Below the pieces are notes generated by a model. It saw only the letters and a program-made list of their open reading frames with translations, made no database searches and was not told the origin of the DNA. Position numbers and translations under genes: made by a program. Positions 20,946-29,780 of a DNA stretch of 64,000 bases are shown here, piece by piece. The first letter of the stretch is position 1, and each line of letters begins with the position of its first letter. The DNA lies in the NCBI GenBank assembly GCA_033032865.1, contig JAWHQI010000009.1, positions 13,658,001-13,722,000 of the forward strand, given 5' to 3'. Origin of the DNA: Dactylorhiza incarnata. Lineage: Eukaryota; Streptophyta; Magnoliopsida; Asparagales; Orchidaceae.

Positions 20946-21387
20946 TGATGCAGGACAGGCGTCCCACCTGCCTGCAACCCTGGATACCTGGCGTCGCACC
21001 ACAGCCCAAGGGTCCCACCGGGAGTCCACCCGGTGAGCCTTATCAGGTCCCGCAGACCATACACCCCAACCCATCCCCGGCCCCACCACAGGGCTGATAG
21101 GTTGTTGAGGCCATGGCTCGATCCCCCGACCTCCTTGATAAAGAGTCCTTAGGCGGCTCAGTTGGTGATGAGAGTCCGCCTGAGGACTCTTTATCAAGGA
21201 GGTCGGGGGATTGAGCCCTAGCCTCAACAACCTATCGGCCCTGTGGTAGGGCCGGGGATGGGTTGGGGTGTACGGTCTGCGGGACCTGATAAGGCTCATC
21301 GGGTGGACTCCCGGTGGGACCCCTGGGCTGTGGTGGGATGCCAGGTATCCAGGGTGGCAGGCGGGTGGTGATGCCCGTCCTGCATCA
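20946..21387. mobile_element. Foldback element FB2, near-perfect inverted arms
   Basis: Starts TGATGCAGGACAGGCG and ends CCCGTCCTGCATCA; arms of roughly 200 bases are close inverted copies around a centre at about 21,165. It is related to FB1 and separated from it by 15 bases containing the palindrome AAAAGTGCACTTTT. The right arm outside the boxes (AACAACCTATCGGCCCTG, GGATGGGTTGGGGTG) matches the Cassandra-like repeat at 6,200-6,502. Its right end abuts the exon-2-like block of the gypsy LTR at 21,388. Confidence 0.7.
21155..21218 (+). promoter_or_regulatory. tRNA-like Pol III A and B boxes in FB2
   Basis: GGCTCAGTTGGT (21,155-21,166) matches the A-box consensus TRGCNNAGTNGG. GGATTGAGCCC (21,208-21,218) resembles the B-box GGTTCGANTCC; the FB1 and left-arm versions, GGATCGAGCC, are closer. 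The spacing of about 43 bases is normal for tRNA-type promoters. No tRNA cloverleaf is evident. Confidence 0.5.
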
Positions 21388-22082
21388 ATGACTTTCCTCC
21401 ACTCGGAGGGCCAAAGCAAAGTGCGCGGCGAAGAGATCCCACCTGCAAATCACAAGCGAACTAGGGTGTTCTTCCACAAGCAATTTTATCCAAGCAAATA
21501 TGAAATCCAAAGCGATAATATAATGCTGAAACTTATAATCCCATACAACGAATACCTCACCAAGTAAGGGTGTTGTCCAAGGCGATGGAGATCCCGGAGG
21601 CGACGCTATTGGGTAGGTATGGAAGAGGCAGAAGAGAGCTTTGAGGGTGGAGGAAGGTGGCTAAGGGTTAGGGTTACCTTTGGGAAGCGGGAGAGGGCCT
21701 AAGAATCGGCACCTAGGGTTCCACGGAATCGACACCATGGAGTGATCGCTGGAATCCGGGAATAGAGTTCTCCAAATTCTGCAATGCCTTCAAACAGCCC
21801 CCCTACACCTCTATTTATAATAAAGAGACATTAGGGCATCCTACCATCAATGACTATGATTGGTTGGGGATGGGGTAGCCTGATTACATCAAAATAAAAA
21901 CACAAATAACAATACAATATATGAAATCGTGTCGGAACGCGGATCCGGACGCATCTGCGGGTCAGATCGGCGATCCGATCAAGTGCTCCTGCGCGAGTAC
22001 ACGAACATGAGTCCCGCCTTGCGGCGACTCCTGGTGCATGCTCTAATGGGGCTGATGGATCCCCATCAGATGGTCTCCATCA
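21388..22082 (-). repeat. Outer part of gypsy 5' LTR (promoter module, copy 2)
   Basis: On the minus strand: start TGATGGAGACC at 22,082, GATGCGTCCGGATCCG, CCAATCATAG, GCCCTAAT, TATA box TTATAAATAG (near 21,820), TCCGTGGA, a possible GGTAACC donor near 21,680, an intron-like stretch, acceptor TTTGCAG and TTCGCCGCGC with CTTTGGCCCTCC (about 21,400-21,440). The same ordered blocks occur at 3,530-4,850. The LTR continues on the other side of the foldback elements down to about 19,497. Confidence 0.6.
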
Positions 22083-22197
22083 GCTCCATTCAAAAGTCTT
22101 GCTTAGATTTTAGATAAGTTTTTGAGTCAATTTTGTAGAATCCGATGAGACATTGAACCAAAGAAGGGGGAGGCTTAAGATTAAATTGAGGTTCAAC
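22083..22197 (-). pseudogene. Putative host-gene exon cut by gypsy LTR
   Basis: After acceptor TTGAACTCAG the frame reads VEPQFNLKPPPSLVQCLIG, FYKIDSKTYLKSKQDF, then TGA, and runs straight into the gypsy LTR start at 22,082. The missing donor suggests the LTR landed in or at the end of this exon. It lies in order upstream of the exons at 15,849 and below. Family not recognised. Confidence 0.45.
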
Positions 22198-22442
22198 CTG
22201 AGTTCAATGAAATAAATATACAAAAATGTTTACTAATATTTGAATAATATAATATTTCTAACATTGATGCAATTAAAAAAATTATGAAATTAAACAACTT
22301 GTATATATACTTATATAATACTTAACATCCCCCTAATTTAGTAAACAATCGGTCCATTAATAAGTTTTAGTGGAATAAAAATTTAATGCCAACAATGTAT
22401 AATAAAAGATATGACTAAAACGCTACTTTGCTATCAGAAAAC
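22198..22442. other. Probable host-gene intron
   Basis: AT-rich sequence between two putative minus-strand exons; begins on the minus strand after AAG/GTTTTCTG and ends with CATTGAACTCAG. No coding signal. Confidence 0.3.
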
Positions 22443-22512
22443 CTTAAAAATCTCTTATGGGTCAAAATAACTTAATGTTCTTGCCCATTCTATCATCCCT
22501 CTATATAGTAAG
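22443..22512 (-). pseudogene. Putative host-gene exon, part 2 (split by copia C)
   Basis: Minus-strand reading LLYRGMIEWARTLSYFDP, one stop, EIFK, then GTTTTCTG as a possible donor. If copia C is removed, this frame continues that at 27,168-27,269 without a shift. Flanks CCAC and CTTAC could be a decayed target duplication. Low confidence because it is short. Confidence 0.35.
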
Positions 22513-22637
22513 TGATAGAAATAATGAATCATCAAAATTACTCAACAATAGGGTATACATATATATATACATGAGAGGGTGATCACAACACCCGAGGTGA
22601 GCCTAAGTTATATCTACCATATGTAATATCTCTAACA
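22513..22637 (-). repeat. 3' LTR of copia C
   Basis: 125 bp, ends TGATAGAAATAATG on the plus strand and CTCTAACA at the inner side; contains a TATA run and the block GGGTGATCACAACACCCGAG. Differs from its partner by about ten changes, including a shorter TA run. Confidence 0.88.
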
Positions 22638-22662
22638 CCCCCCCCCCCCCCGCCCCTCAAAC

Positions 22663-25600
22663 TCACGGGGGATCATACACCGAGAGTTTGGACAATAGAT
22701 AGGTATGATGGGTTCGCGTCTGTGGCTTAGTCATCAAATCTGCAAGCTGCTGCTCAGAAAGAACAAAGTAAGTGGCAAGAGTGTCACGACCATACTGCTC
22801 ACGTAGGAAGAAAGCATCCACCCCGATATGCTTGGAAAGAGAGTGTTTCACCGGGTTCAGAGTAATCTGAATGGCACCAGTGTTATCACAGTGGAGCAGA
22901 GTGGGATCTGGAGAAGAGATATCAAGGTCCTCAAGAAGCCAGCGGAGCCAAATAATGTCCTCAGCGGTGGTAGTCATGGCCCGAAGCTCAGCCTCAGTGC
23001 TGGAACGAGAAACACCGGTTTGTTTCTTGGACTTCCATGCAATAAGTGAAGAACCCAAGAACAGACAGAACCAGTGGCAGATCGACGGTGAACAGGATCA
23101 CTGGCCCAGATAGCATCTGAGTAAGCACGGAGCTGCAGAGAACTACAGCTGGAGAAGAAGAGATCATGTGAAGTCATCGCTCGGAAATAGCGCAGGAGCC
23201 GCAGTAGGTGACCATAATGCACATAGATAGACGCACTAACAAACTGGCTGAATACATGAACAACATGAGCAATGTCGGGCCGATTAAAAGTGAGGTAGAC
23301 GAGACTCCCAACAAGGTGACGATAGCGAGAAGGATTAGAGAGTGGAACCCCATCAACCGGACATAGCTGAAGGTGAAGCTCCATAGGGGTGTCCATAGTG
23401 CGAGAGTCAGAGAGAGCAGTCCGAGCTAAGAGATCTGATTAGTAAAGCCGCTGAGATAGCTGAAAACCACGGTCTGTAAAGGTGACCTCAAGGCCCAAGA
23501 AGTAGCTCAGTTGTCCAAGGTCAGACATCTGAAACTGCTGCAGAAGGTGATGTTTGACGAAGGCCACATGAGAAGGATCATCATCAGTAATAATCATATC
23601 ATCCACATAAAGTAATAGAAGAGCTCGGCCACGAGAGGAGGAGTGCACAAACAGGGCTGGATTATGTGGACTCGGCTGAAAATCGGTGGTTGTAATGGCT
23701 GAGCTGAAATGTGCAAACCACGTGCGGGGGGCTGCTTGAACCCCTAAAGAGCTCGCCGCAAGCGGCAGACAAGACCTGGAGGAGAGGAGAGACTGGGAGG
23801 AGGAAGAATGTACACCTCCTGCTGAAGGTCGCCATGAAGAAAAGCATTCTTCACATCGAGCTAGAACTGAGACCAATGGCGAACAACTACAACTGCAATA
23901 AGAGTACGAATCGTAGTCATGTGGGCGATCAGAGCAAAAGTATCATCATAGTGTCGTCTCTGCTCCTGCTGAAAACCACGAGCCACAAGTCGAGCCTTGT
24001 ACCTCTCCACAGAGCCATTTGAGCGAGTATTGACCATGAAGACCCACTTGCAAGTAATAGGAACAACACCGGGTGGAAGAGGAAAGAACTCTCAGGTACG
24101 AGTGTGCTCAAGTGCCTCCAACTCAGCAGACATGGCAGCCCGTCACTCAGGTATTTGGGCAGCCTGCCACTCAGGTATCTGGGCAGCCTTACGGTAGCAA
24201 GTCGTCTCTGGAGTACCACAGGCAGTAGAAGGAAGGAAGGGCAGGTCCAGCGGTAGTGTAGCAAGGCTAAGGCGGTCGGGAGGATGTCTCTCACGAAGTG
24301 GGTAGCGACGCACAGGAGGATCATCCACAGGATACTCGCTGGAGGAGACAGGCACAGAGTTTGGGGGCACTGGAGGCGAGGGAACAGAAGGGGAACGGCG
24401 AGTGTAATGATAAGGGGGACGACGAGCTCATCAGAAGGAGAAGTGGGTGACGAAGGGGAGGAGTGAGGTGAAATAGGAGAGGTCGGAGATGGTGTAAACT
24501 ACGGCAATGGGAGAGGAGGGGAACATACCGGAGGAGAGGAGACATGAGGCGGTGAGATGGGAAGGGTGAGAAACTACACATCAAAGGGAGTAACAAATGA
24601 GTGCGAGGTCGAGGGGATAGAGGACACAAAGAAAGGGTGAGACTCGTCAAAGGTGACATCACGTGAGATGCAAAGTCGGCGTGTAAAAGGGTCGTAACAA
24701 CGATAGTCCTTATGCTCAAGACTGTATCCAAGAAAGACAAGGGGAATAGACTGAGCAGAGAGCTTGGTACGCTCACGTGGAGGGACAGCCAAAAACACGA
24801 AGATGAGTGTAACGGGGGGGTCGAGAGTACAGACACACACCAGGACTACGGCCCTGAAGGAAAGTGGAAGGTTGCATGTTAAATAAGGTAGACAGCAGTG
24901 GAAACAGCCTCAGCCCAAAAATGAGGAGGAACGTGGGAGGAGATGAGGAGGGTGTTGGCTGTCTCAATAATGTGACGATGTTTCCTTTCGGCGGTGTCAT
25001 TCTGAACGTGAGCACCAGACAGGCAAGCTGAGGGAGAGTGTCGTGGGTAGCTAGCAGATCGCGAAAGGCATGAGAGAGGTACTTCTCCTTTGAGTCAGAA
25101 CAGAAAATACGTATGAAAGCAGAAAACTGGGTGCGCACCATCGTAGAAAAAGTAACATAAATTTGAAAGAATTCAGAACGAGAATGTATAAAGTAGGCCC
25201 AACAATAACGAGAATAGTCATCAACAAAGAGAACATAGTACTGGTGTCCGCCCTTTGATACAAAAGGTGCGGGACCTCATATATCAGAATGAACTAAATC
25301 AAAAGCACACTGAGACCTAGACTCACTAGATTGATAGGGGAGTTGTAGCTGTTTACCAAGCTTACAACCTGTACAAGAGTGGGACCGATCAACAGAAACA
25401 CGACCAAGGAAGCCATGACTGATGAGAAACACTAGACGCGAACCACTGGGATGACCGAGACGGCGGTGCCACTGAGAGAAGCCCACAGAAGGAAGGCAAA
25501 AGGTAGAAGTCGCAAGAGACGATGGAGTGGATGGAAGATGGAGACGATGAAGGACGTACACCCCGCTACGGCGATGGCCAGCTCCAAGGAGTGTCCCTGT

Positions 25601-25873
25601 CAGACGATCCTGCGCACGGCATGCAAACTCATCAAAAATAACAAGACATCCGTGGGATGTGAGTTGGCTGGCGGATATAAGGTTCATAGATAACTTGGGT
25701 ATATAAGCAACAACAGGAACATGGAAATGGCTTGTATGAAGGAGGTCACGACTGGTGATGGGGAGAATAGTATCATTTGCTACCATGATGCTAAGGTCAA
25801 GAGTGATGGGCTGACAGGACAAGAGGTGGGTGGCATCATAGGTCATGTGAAAAGAGGCTCCAGAGTCAAGCAA
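22663..25873 (-). pseudogene. copia C protease-integrase-RT-RNase H remnant
   Basis: Reading on the minus strand from 25,873: protease MLDSGASFHMTYD; GAG-pre-integrase HRRLGHPSGSR and CTGCKLGKQ; integrase start FDLVHSDI. Frames then shift through the integrase core to the linker SIPLVFLGYSLEHKDYRC (about 24,720). RT keeps YVDDMIITDDD (near 23,600) and LGQLSYFLGLEV. RNase H covers 22,663-23,396 with the SSTEAELRAM and CDNTGAIQI motifs. At least six frame breaks are visible. Domain order is normal, so this is point decay rather than rearrangement. Confidence 0.85.
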
Positions 25874-27020
25874 CCAGTCGGAGGGAGAGAAATCTGCAGG
25901 GACAGAAGCAGTCGGCTAAGAGGTACAGGCGCCAGAAGCATCCAGTGGCAGCACGGAGGCAGAGGATCGAGACAGTGAAACGTGAGAGAGCTGCTGGGCA
26001 AGCTCAGAAACAGAGAGTGACTGCGCCGGAGCTGAAAAGTGAACTGAAGGTGCTCCAGGAGCACGTTGTTAACCAGACTGTTGCGCCCTCTGAAGTTTGT
26101 GACACTCAGATTTGACATAACCAAGGCACTGACAGTAGTGGCAGCGGACAGGCGGGCGATGACGAGCGGCAGAGGGCGTCGGAGGAGGACGAGGAACAGG
26201 ACGCACCAGAGCACTATAATCATGCGAAGGCAGCAGTGGAGCACACGTAAGAGAAGACTACGGTGGAAGCGATGTCATCTAACCAATGGAGGACGGAGGT
26301 GGCCGGCTAGATCAAGAGTGCACTCAAAAGAGGACGGAGGAGGCCGGCGGGCTCCGGCGGGCTGCAGGAGGCAGCGGAGGAGGCCGGTGGTGTTAGGAGG
26401 GCTGCGAGTGGCAGCAGACGGCCTCAGCGAGACGAGCGGGAGCAGCGGACGGGCTCGGTGAAACGAGCGGGAGCGGCGGACGGGCTCGGCAAGGCGAGCA
26501 GGAGCGGCGGGCAGGCTCGGCGAGACGAGCGGGAGCGGCGGACGGGCTCGGCGAGACAAACGGGAGCGGCGGGCGCGAGCAGGATTTCCCTAGGTCGTCG
26601 AATCACTACATGAGGGCGGCAAGGACGCGAGCAGGATTTCCCTAGGTAGTCGAATCACTACATGAGGGCGGCAAGGACGCTGGCGGACTCGTCGATGGGA
26701 TAAAACGAAAGGAACGCAGGAGCCGCCGTTCGATTCCGATATCCGCAAGGAGCCGTACGCGCAGGAGAGGTTGATATCGGGGTTCTGGAAGAGGGTGCCA
26801 CATGCCGATGGTGATGGAGATTTGTCGGTCGCAGGAGAAATCGATCGGCAGACGCGCAGACTGGAGGGCACGATGACGAAGGGCTCATGGGAGGCTTCGA
26901 TCGACGACAAAAGGCTCGCGGGAGGCTTCAATCGACGACGAAGGGCGCGACATCGATGGACGAAGGGCACGAGGACGAAGGGCTCGACGAGATCAGTCGA
27001 TGCAGAGGGGGATTAGGGAA
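25874..27020 (-). pseudogene. copia C gag remnant
   Basis: A zinc-knuckle-like CHYCQCLGYVKSEC is encoded near 26,090-26,140; the His of CX2CX4HX4C is replaced by Tyr, so zinc binding would be lost. Upstream the sequence is GC-rich and repetitive (26,425-26,682) and does not give a continuous Gag. The region from 26,690 to 27,020 may be leader and start of gag. Confidence 0.55.
26425..26682. repeat. Two adjacent GC-rich tandem repeats
   Basis: First, about five copies of a roughly 30-36-bp unit with core GCGAGACGAGCGGGAGCGGC (26,425-26,580). Then two copies of a unit of about 54 bp with core GAGCAGGATTTCCCTAGGT (26,578-26,682). Both lie in the copia C gag/leader region. Confidence 0.8.
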
Positions 27021-27036
27021 CCTAGCTCTTATACCA

Positions 27037-27167
27037 TGATAGAAATAATGAATCATCAAAATTACTCAACAATACGATATACATACAAATATATATATAC
27101 ATGAGAGGGTGATGACAACACCCGAGGTGAGCCTAAGCTATATCCACCATATACAATATCTCTAACA
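27037..27167 (-). repeat. 5' LTR of copia C
   Basis: 131 bp; on the minus strand it starts TGTTAGAGATATTG and ends TTTCTATCA directly before the primer-binding site TGGTATAAGAGC. Confidence 0.88.
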
Positions 27168-27269
27168 GTGGATACTGGGTACGATGAAGGAAGATGTGTC
27201 GAACTCGGCCATAGAATCTTTAAATTAGCAAACACTAAATAGTTCTGTTTCTGATTTCATTTTGCACAT
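27168..27269 (-). pseudogene. Putative host-gene exon, part 1 (split by copia C)
   Basis: From a possible ATG at 27,269: MCKMKSETELFSVC, stop, FKDSMAEFDTSSFIVPSIH, then the copia C LTR. The frame continues on the far side of copia C (22,512-22,443). The start choice is weak; the part after the stop is the more convincing coding sequence. Confidence 0.35.
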
Positions 27270-27392
27270 TCAGTGCGAAGAACTCAAGAAGAAAAGAACC
27301 CACAAAATGACTTAGGGACCTCAAATATCATTACATAATTTATATTAGGAATAGTTGATTAGAGATTTAACTATATTATTAGGCTTTTTGAG

Positions 27393-27548
27393 AGGTATTG
27401 CAGTGTGACCTTGAGATCACGGGTTCGAGTCCGGGAAGCAGCCTCTTGCAAAAATGTAGGGTAAGGTTTGCCTACATTTCACCCTTATGGTGGGACCCTT
27501 CCATGGACCCTCGCTGCGCGGGGATGCTTTGTGCACCGGGCTGCCTTT
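27393..27548 (+). mobile_element. Au-like tRNA-derived SINE, 5'-truncated
   Basis: Contains the Pol III B-box GGGTTCGAGTCC, the body GCAGCCTCTTGCAAAAATG, and the 3' end GTGCACCGGGCTGCC followed by T residues, typical of the plant Au SINE family. The A-box end is missing. Flanking direct repeats TATTAGGCTTTTTGAG (27,377-27,392) and TATTAGGCTTTTTTTGAG (27,549-27,566) are the target duplication, so truncation occurred at insertion. Confidence 0.9.
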
Positions 27549-27566
27549 TATTAGGCTTTTTTTGAG

Positions 27567-28106
27567 ACATCAGAATTGCCCCCGAGTCTTTAAAATTGAC
27601 AACAATTGAGAGGTTTAACTGCCTCTTCTATTTTTCCCATTTTTTGCTAATCAGAGTTTCTACTACTATATTTTTCACCACTTCACTGGACCGGCAAGTC
27701 ACGGTATGAGTGGCTAGTTCGGTATTGTTGAACCAAAATTGAACTTAACATTGAACTTGCAGCTCCTAGGTAAATTATCAAAGGTTCCTCCGAGAATAGA
27801 CTACTTAACAACAACTGTAAGAATAGATAATCTTGCAGTTGTTGGAATACAAGTTCTTGGTTTTCTTCAAAGCTTAAAATGAAAGAACTATCTTCTCTCT
27901 CAAGAGTGAGATGAATCTGTTCAGGCTAGCCAACTTCCTTCACTGACTACTCATAACTAACAAGTGCTCAGTTTTGTCCAAACTTAGCCCGAGTTGGCTT
28001 TTTTATTTCATTCAGACCTATAATGTATTAAAGGAACTTCTATTTTCCCACACTGAATGCACAACTTTATCAGGTTCAACTTCATTTGATGCATTCATAG
28101 TGTTGT
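27567..28106. other. Mostly unassigned; possible host-gene intron/exon traces
   Basis: AT-rich, no clear gene. A 26-codon minus-strand frame from ATG at 28,098 (MNASNEVEPDKVVHSVWENR) looks coding but is too short to assign; it is cut at its upstream side by copia D. Confidence 0.25.
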
Positions 28107-28184
28107 TGTTGTAATATAAAATATTGTAGGCTATAAATAGCCACTTGGTTTTGCCCTAATAGAATTACGGTTCATTTCGTAACT
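28107..28184 (+). repeat. 5' LTR of copia D (78 bp)
   Basis: Starts TGTTGTAATATAAAATATTG, contains the TATA box GGCTATAAATAGCC (a perfect palindrome) and ends TTTCGTAACT rather than CA. The tRNA-Met primer-binding site starts at the next base. Confidence 0.9.
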
Positions 28185-28622
28185 TGGTATCAGAGCCGAC
28201 GGTTCGCGTATTCCTCCGTCTCCGTGCGTCTTCGTCTTTCTCCGCTCGTCGGCGAGGTCTTCCGCGCGTCAATCTCCCGCAGCTACTTCGGCCAATCTCC
28301 CGCGTCCTTCTTCCGCAGCTACTTCGGCGCCTCCTTCTCCAGCGGCCAGGACTAGCGGCGCCTCCTTCTCCAGCGGCCAGGACTAGCAGCGGCCAGACCA
28401 GCGGCGACCCCTGCTGCCTCTTCCGTTGGTTGCGGCCAGGAAGGCCGCAGCGGACATCCGCCCTGCCGCACCCAGTGGCTGCCTCTAGTGGTCGGGGGTG
28501 CGGCATCTTCGCAGCAAGTCCAGCATGCTCCGGCCATAGGAGGTCATGATCGGATCTAGGGTCAGAGGAGGCCATGCTTGATACGTACGGGATGTGGTGA
28601 TCAGTGAGCAAGCTGATCTTGG

Positions 28623-29780
28623 ATGTCGATGGAAGGAACAATGGAGGATGTCTTCAAGAAGTTGGGCCCGGATGAGTTGGCCACACTGTTGAGGGTGTTG
28701 GGTTCGTCGCACCGCCCGGCGAAATTGAAACTTCCACCGATCGATCTGAAGCTTGATGGACCGACCACCTACCTGAGTTGGTCACGTCGTGTGAAGAAAA
28801 TCCTTGCAGCGAAACAGGTTGGGGGCTTCCTGACAGGGGCGTTGAAGAAACCAGTGACTGGAGGAGATGAGTGGGAGTCGGCCCACATGACGGTGTTTAT
28901 GTGGCTTCTCAGCTCGGTTGTCCCATCGATTGCCGCCACGGTAGATGGTCTGGAGACGGCGATGGAGGTGTGGGACAAGCTGAAGAGTACATATGATGGT
29001 GTGGGGAACACTCTGCGGGTCTTCCAGGTGAAGGGAGAAATTGATGACACCGTTCAGGGAGAAAAGACGGTGCAAGAGTACGCATATGAGTTGGAACGCC
29101 TATGGGTGGATTATGATCACGCCTCCGGAGGTATATGTTGCAGCGACTTGCAGTGTCGGGCTTCCAAGATCATCGTGGAGGAGAGGACGATGAAATTCCT
29201 GAAGGGATTAGATGACAGGTTTGATCAGAGGAGGGCCCTGCTTCTATCTGGTACGAAGATTCCTATGCTTACTGAGGCCATCTCTGCCATGATCCAGGAA
29301 GAGACGCGTCTCAAACTTCAGGCAGGGGAAGGAGGGTCCACTACTGTGAAGTCAGCACTAGCAGTTGCCAGCCATGGTGTTATAGGACAGAGGGAAGAAA
29401 CCCGACAGTGCTACAATTGTGGGGAGGTGGGCCATCTGAGGCAAGCCTGCCCCAAGCCGCCCAAGGAGAGAGAGTCGGGTGGTGGACGGGGACGTGGTCG
29501 TGGACGTGGTAGGGCTCGTGGTGGCCGAGGTGGCTATCGTGCCAATCTGGGCATGACGGATAGTGCAGAGGAAGCCGGCATTATCTATACTGAGGAGGAA
29601 CAGACCCTTCTGAGCATGATGGAGGGCATCAAGAGGAAACAAATGGGTGAGGGAGCAGGGATGGAGTTGGGGGGGTCGCTATGTACGCACACCCAACTGA
29701 TGGTTCCCTTGCTCTCGCTTCCATATCTCCCTCCAGGGCATCAGACTGGATCATTGACTCAGGAGCTTCACGTCACGTGA
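28623..29780 (+). CDS. copia D Gag
   Basis: A 385-codon frame from ATG 28,623. Residues about 40-230 carry the copia Gag fold (LDGPTTYLSWSRRVKKIL, EVWDKLKSTYDGVGN, QEYAYELERLWVDYDH, FLKGLDDRFDQRR). A CX2CX4HX4C zinc knuckle (CYNCGEVGHLRQAC) is at 263-276, followed by a Gly/Arg-rich RNA-binding stretch. Gag forms the virus-like particle in the cytoplasm and packages element RNA. After the G-run at 29,669 the frame departs from the protease frame, so its last 35 or so residues are probably not authentic. In copia elements gag and pol are usually one frame; here one base separates them. Confidence 0.9.
   Translation: MSMEGTMEDVFKKLGPDELATLLRVLGSSHRPAKLKLPPIDLKLDGPTTYLSWSRRVKKILAAKQVGGFLTGALKKPVTGGDEWESAHMTVFMWLLSSVVPSIAATVDGLETAMEVWDKLKSTYDGVGNTLRVFQVKGEIDDTVQGEKTVQEYAYELERLWVDYDHASGGICCSDLQCRASKIIVEERTMKFLKGLDDRFDQRRALLLSGTKIPMLTEAISAMIQEETRLKLQAGEGGSTTVKSALAVASHGVIGQREETRQCYNCGEVGHLRQACPKPPKERESGGGRGRGRGRGRARGGRGGYRANLGMTDSAEEAGIIYTEEEQTLLSMMEGIKRKQMGEGAGMELGGSLCTHTQLMVPLLSLPYLPPGHQTGSLTQELHVT

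Larger units (their letters stand above)
15900..22082 (-). mobile_element. Ty3/gypsy retrotransposon, 3'-truncated and hosting nested insertions
   Basis: Order on the minus strand is 5' LTR (22,082 to about 19,497), a primer-site-like ACATCAAAGCCAGG, gag (start 19,429), zinc knuckle, aspartic protease end and RT start, where similarity stops near 15,900. RNase H, integrase and 3' LTR are missing. The LTR is interrupted by two foldback elements (one containing an hAT MITE) and gag by a truncated copia LTR with a 261-bp flanking duplication. Zinc knuckle and RT start suggest a chromovirus-like lineage, but without integrase and chromodomain this is not proven. Confidence 0.75.
22513..27167 (-). 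mobile_element. Ty1/copia retrotransposon C, full length but decayed
   Basis: Bounded by LTRs of 125 and 131 bp that begin TGTTAGAGATATT on the minus strand. Next to the 5' LTR is the primer-binding site TGGTATAAGAGC (27,025-27,036). Next to the 3' LTR is a long G-run serving as polypurine tract (22,638-22,651). Gag, protease, integrase, RT and RNase H remnants follow in copia order. No clean target duplication is seen (GTAAG against GTGGA on the plus strand). Many stops and frameshifts rule out activity. Confidence 0.88.

Noticed and set aside
28185..28196. tRNA gene suggested by TGGTATCAGAGC, also at the other primer sites
   Set aside because: Only the primer-binding complement of tRNA-Met; no cloverleaf.
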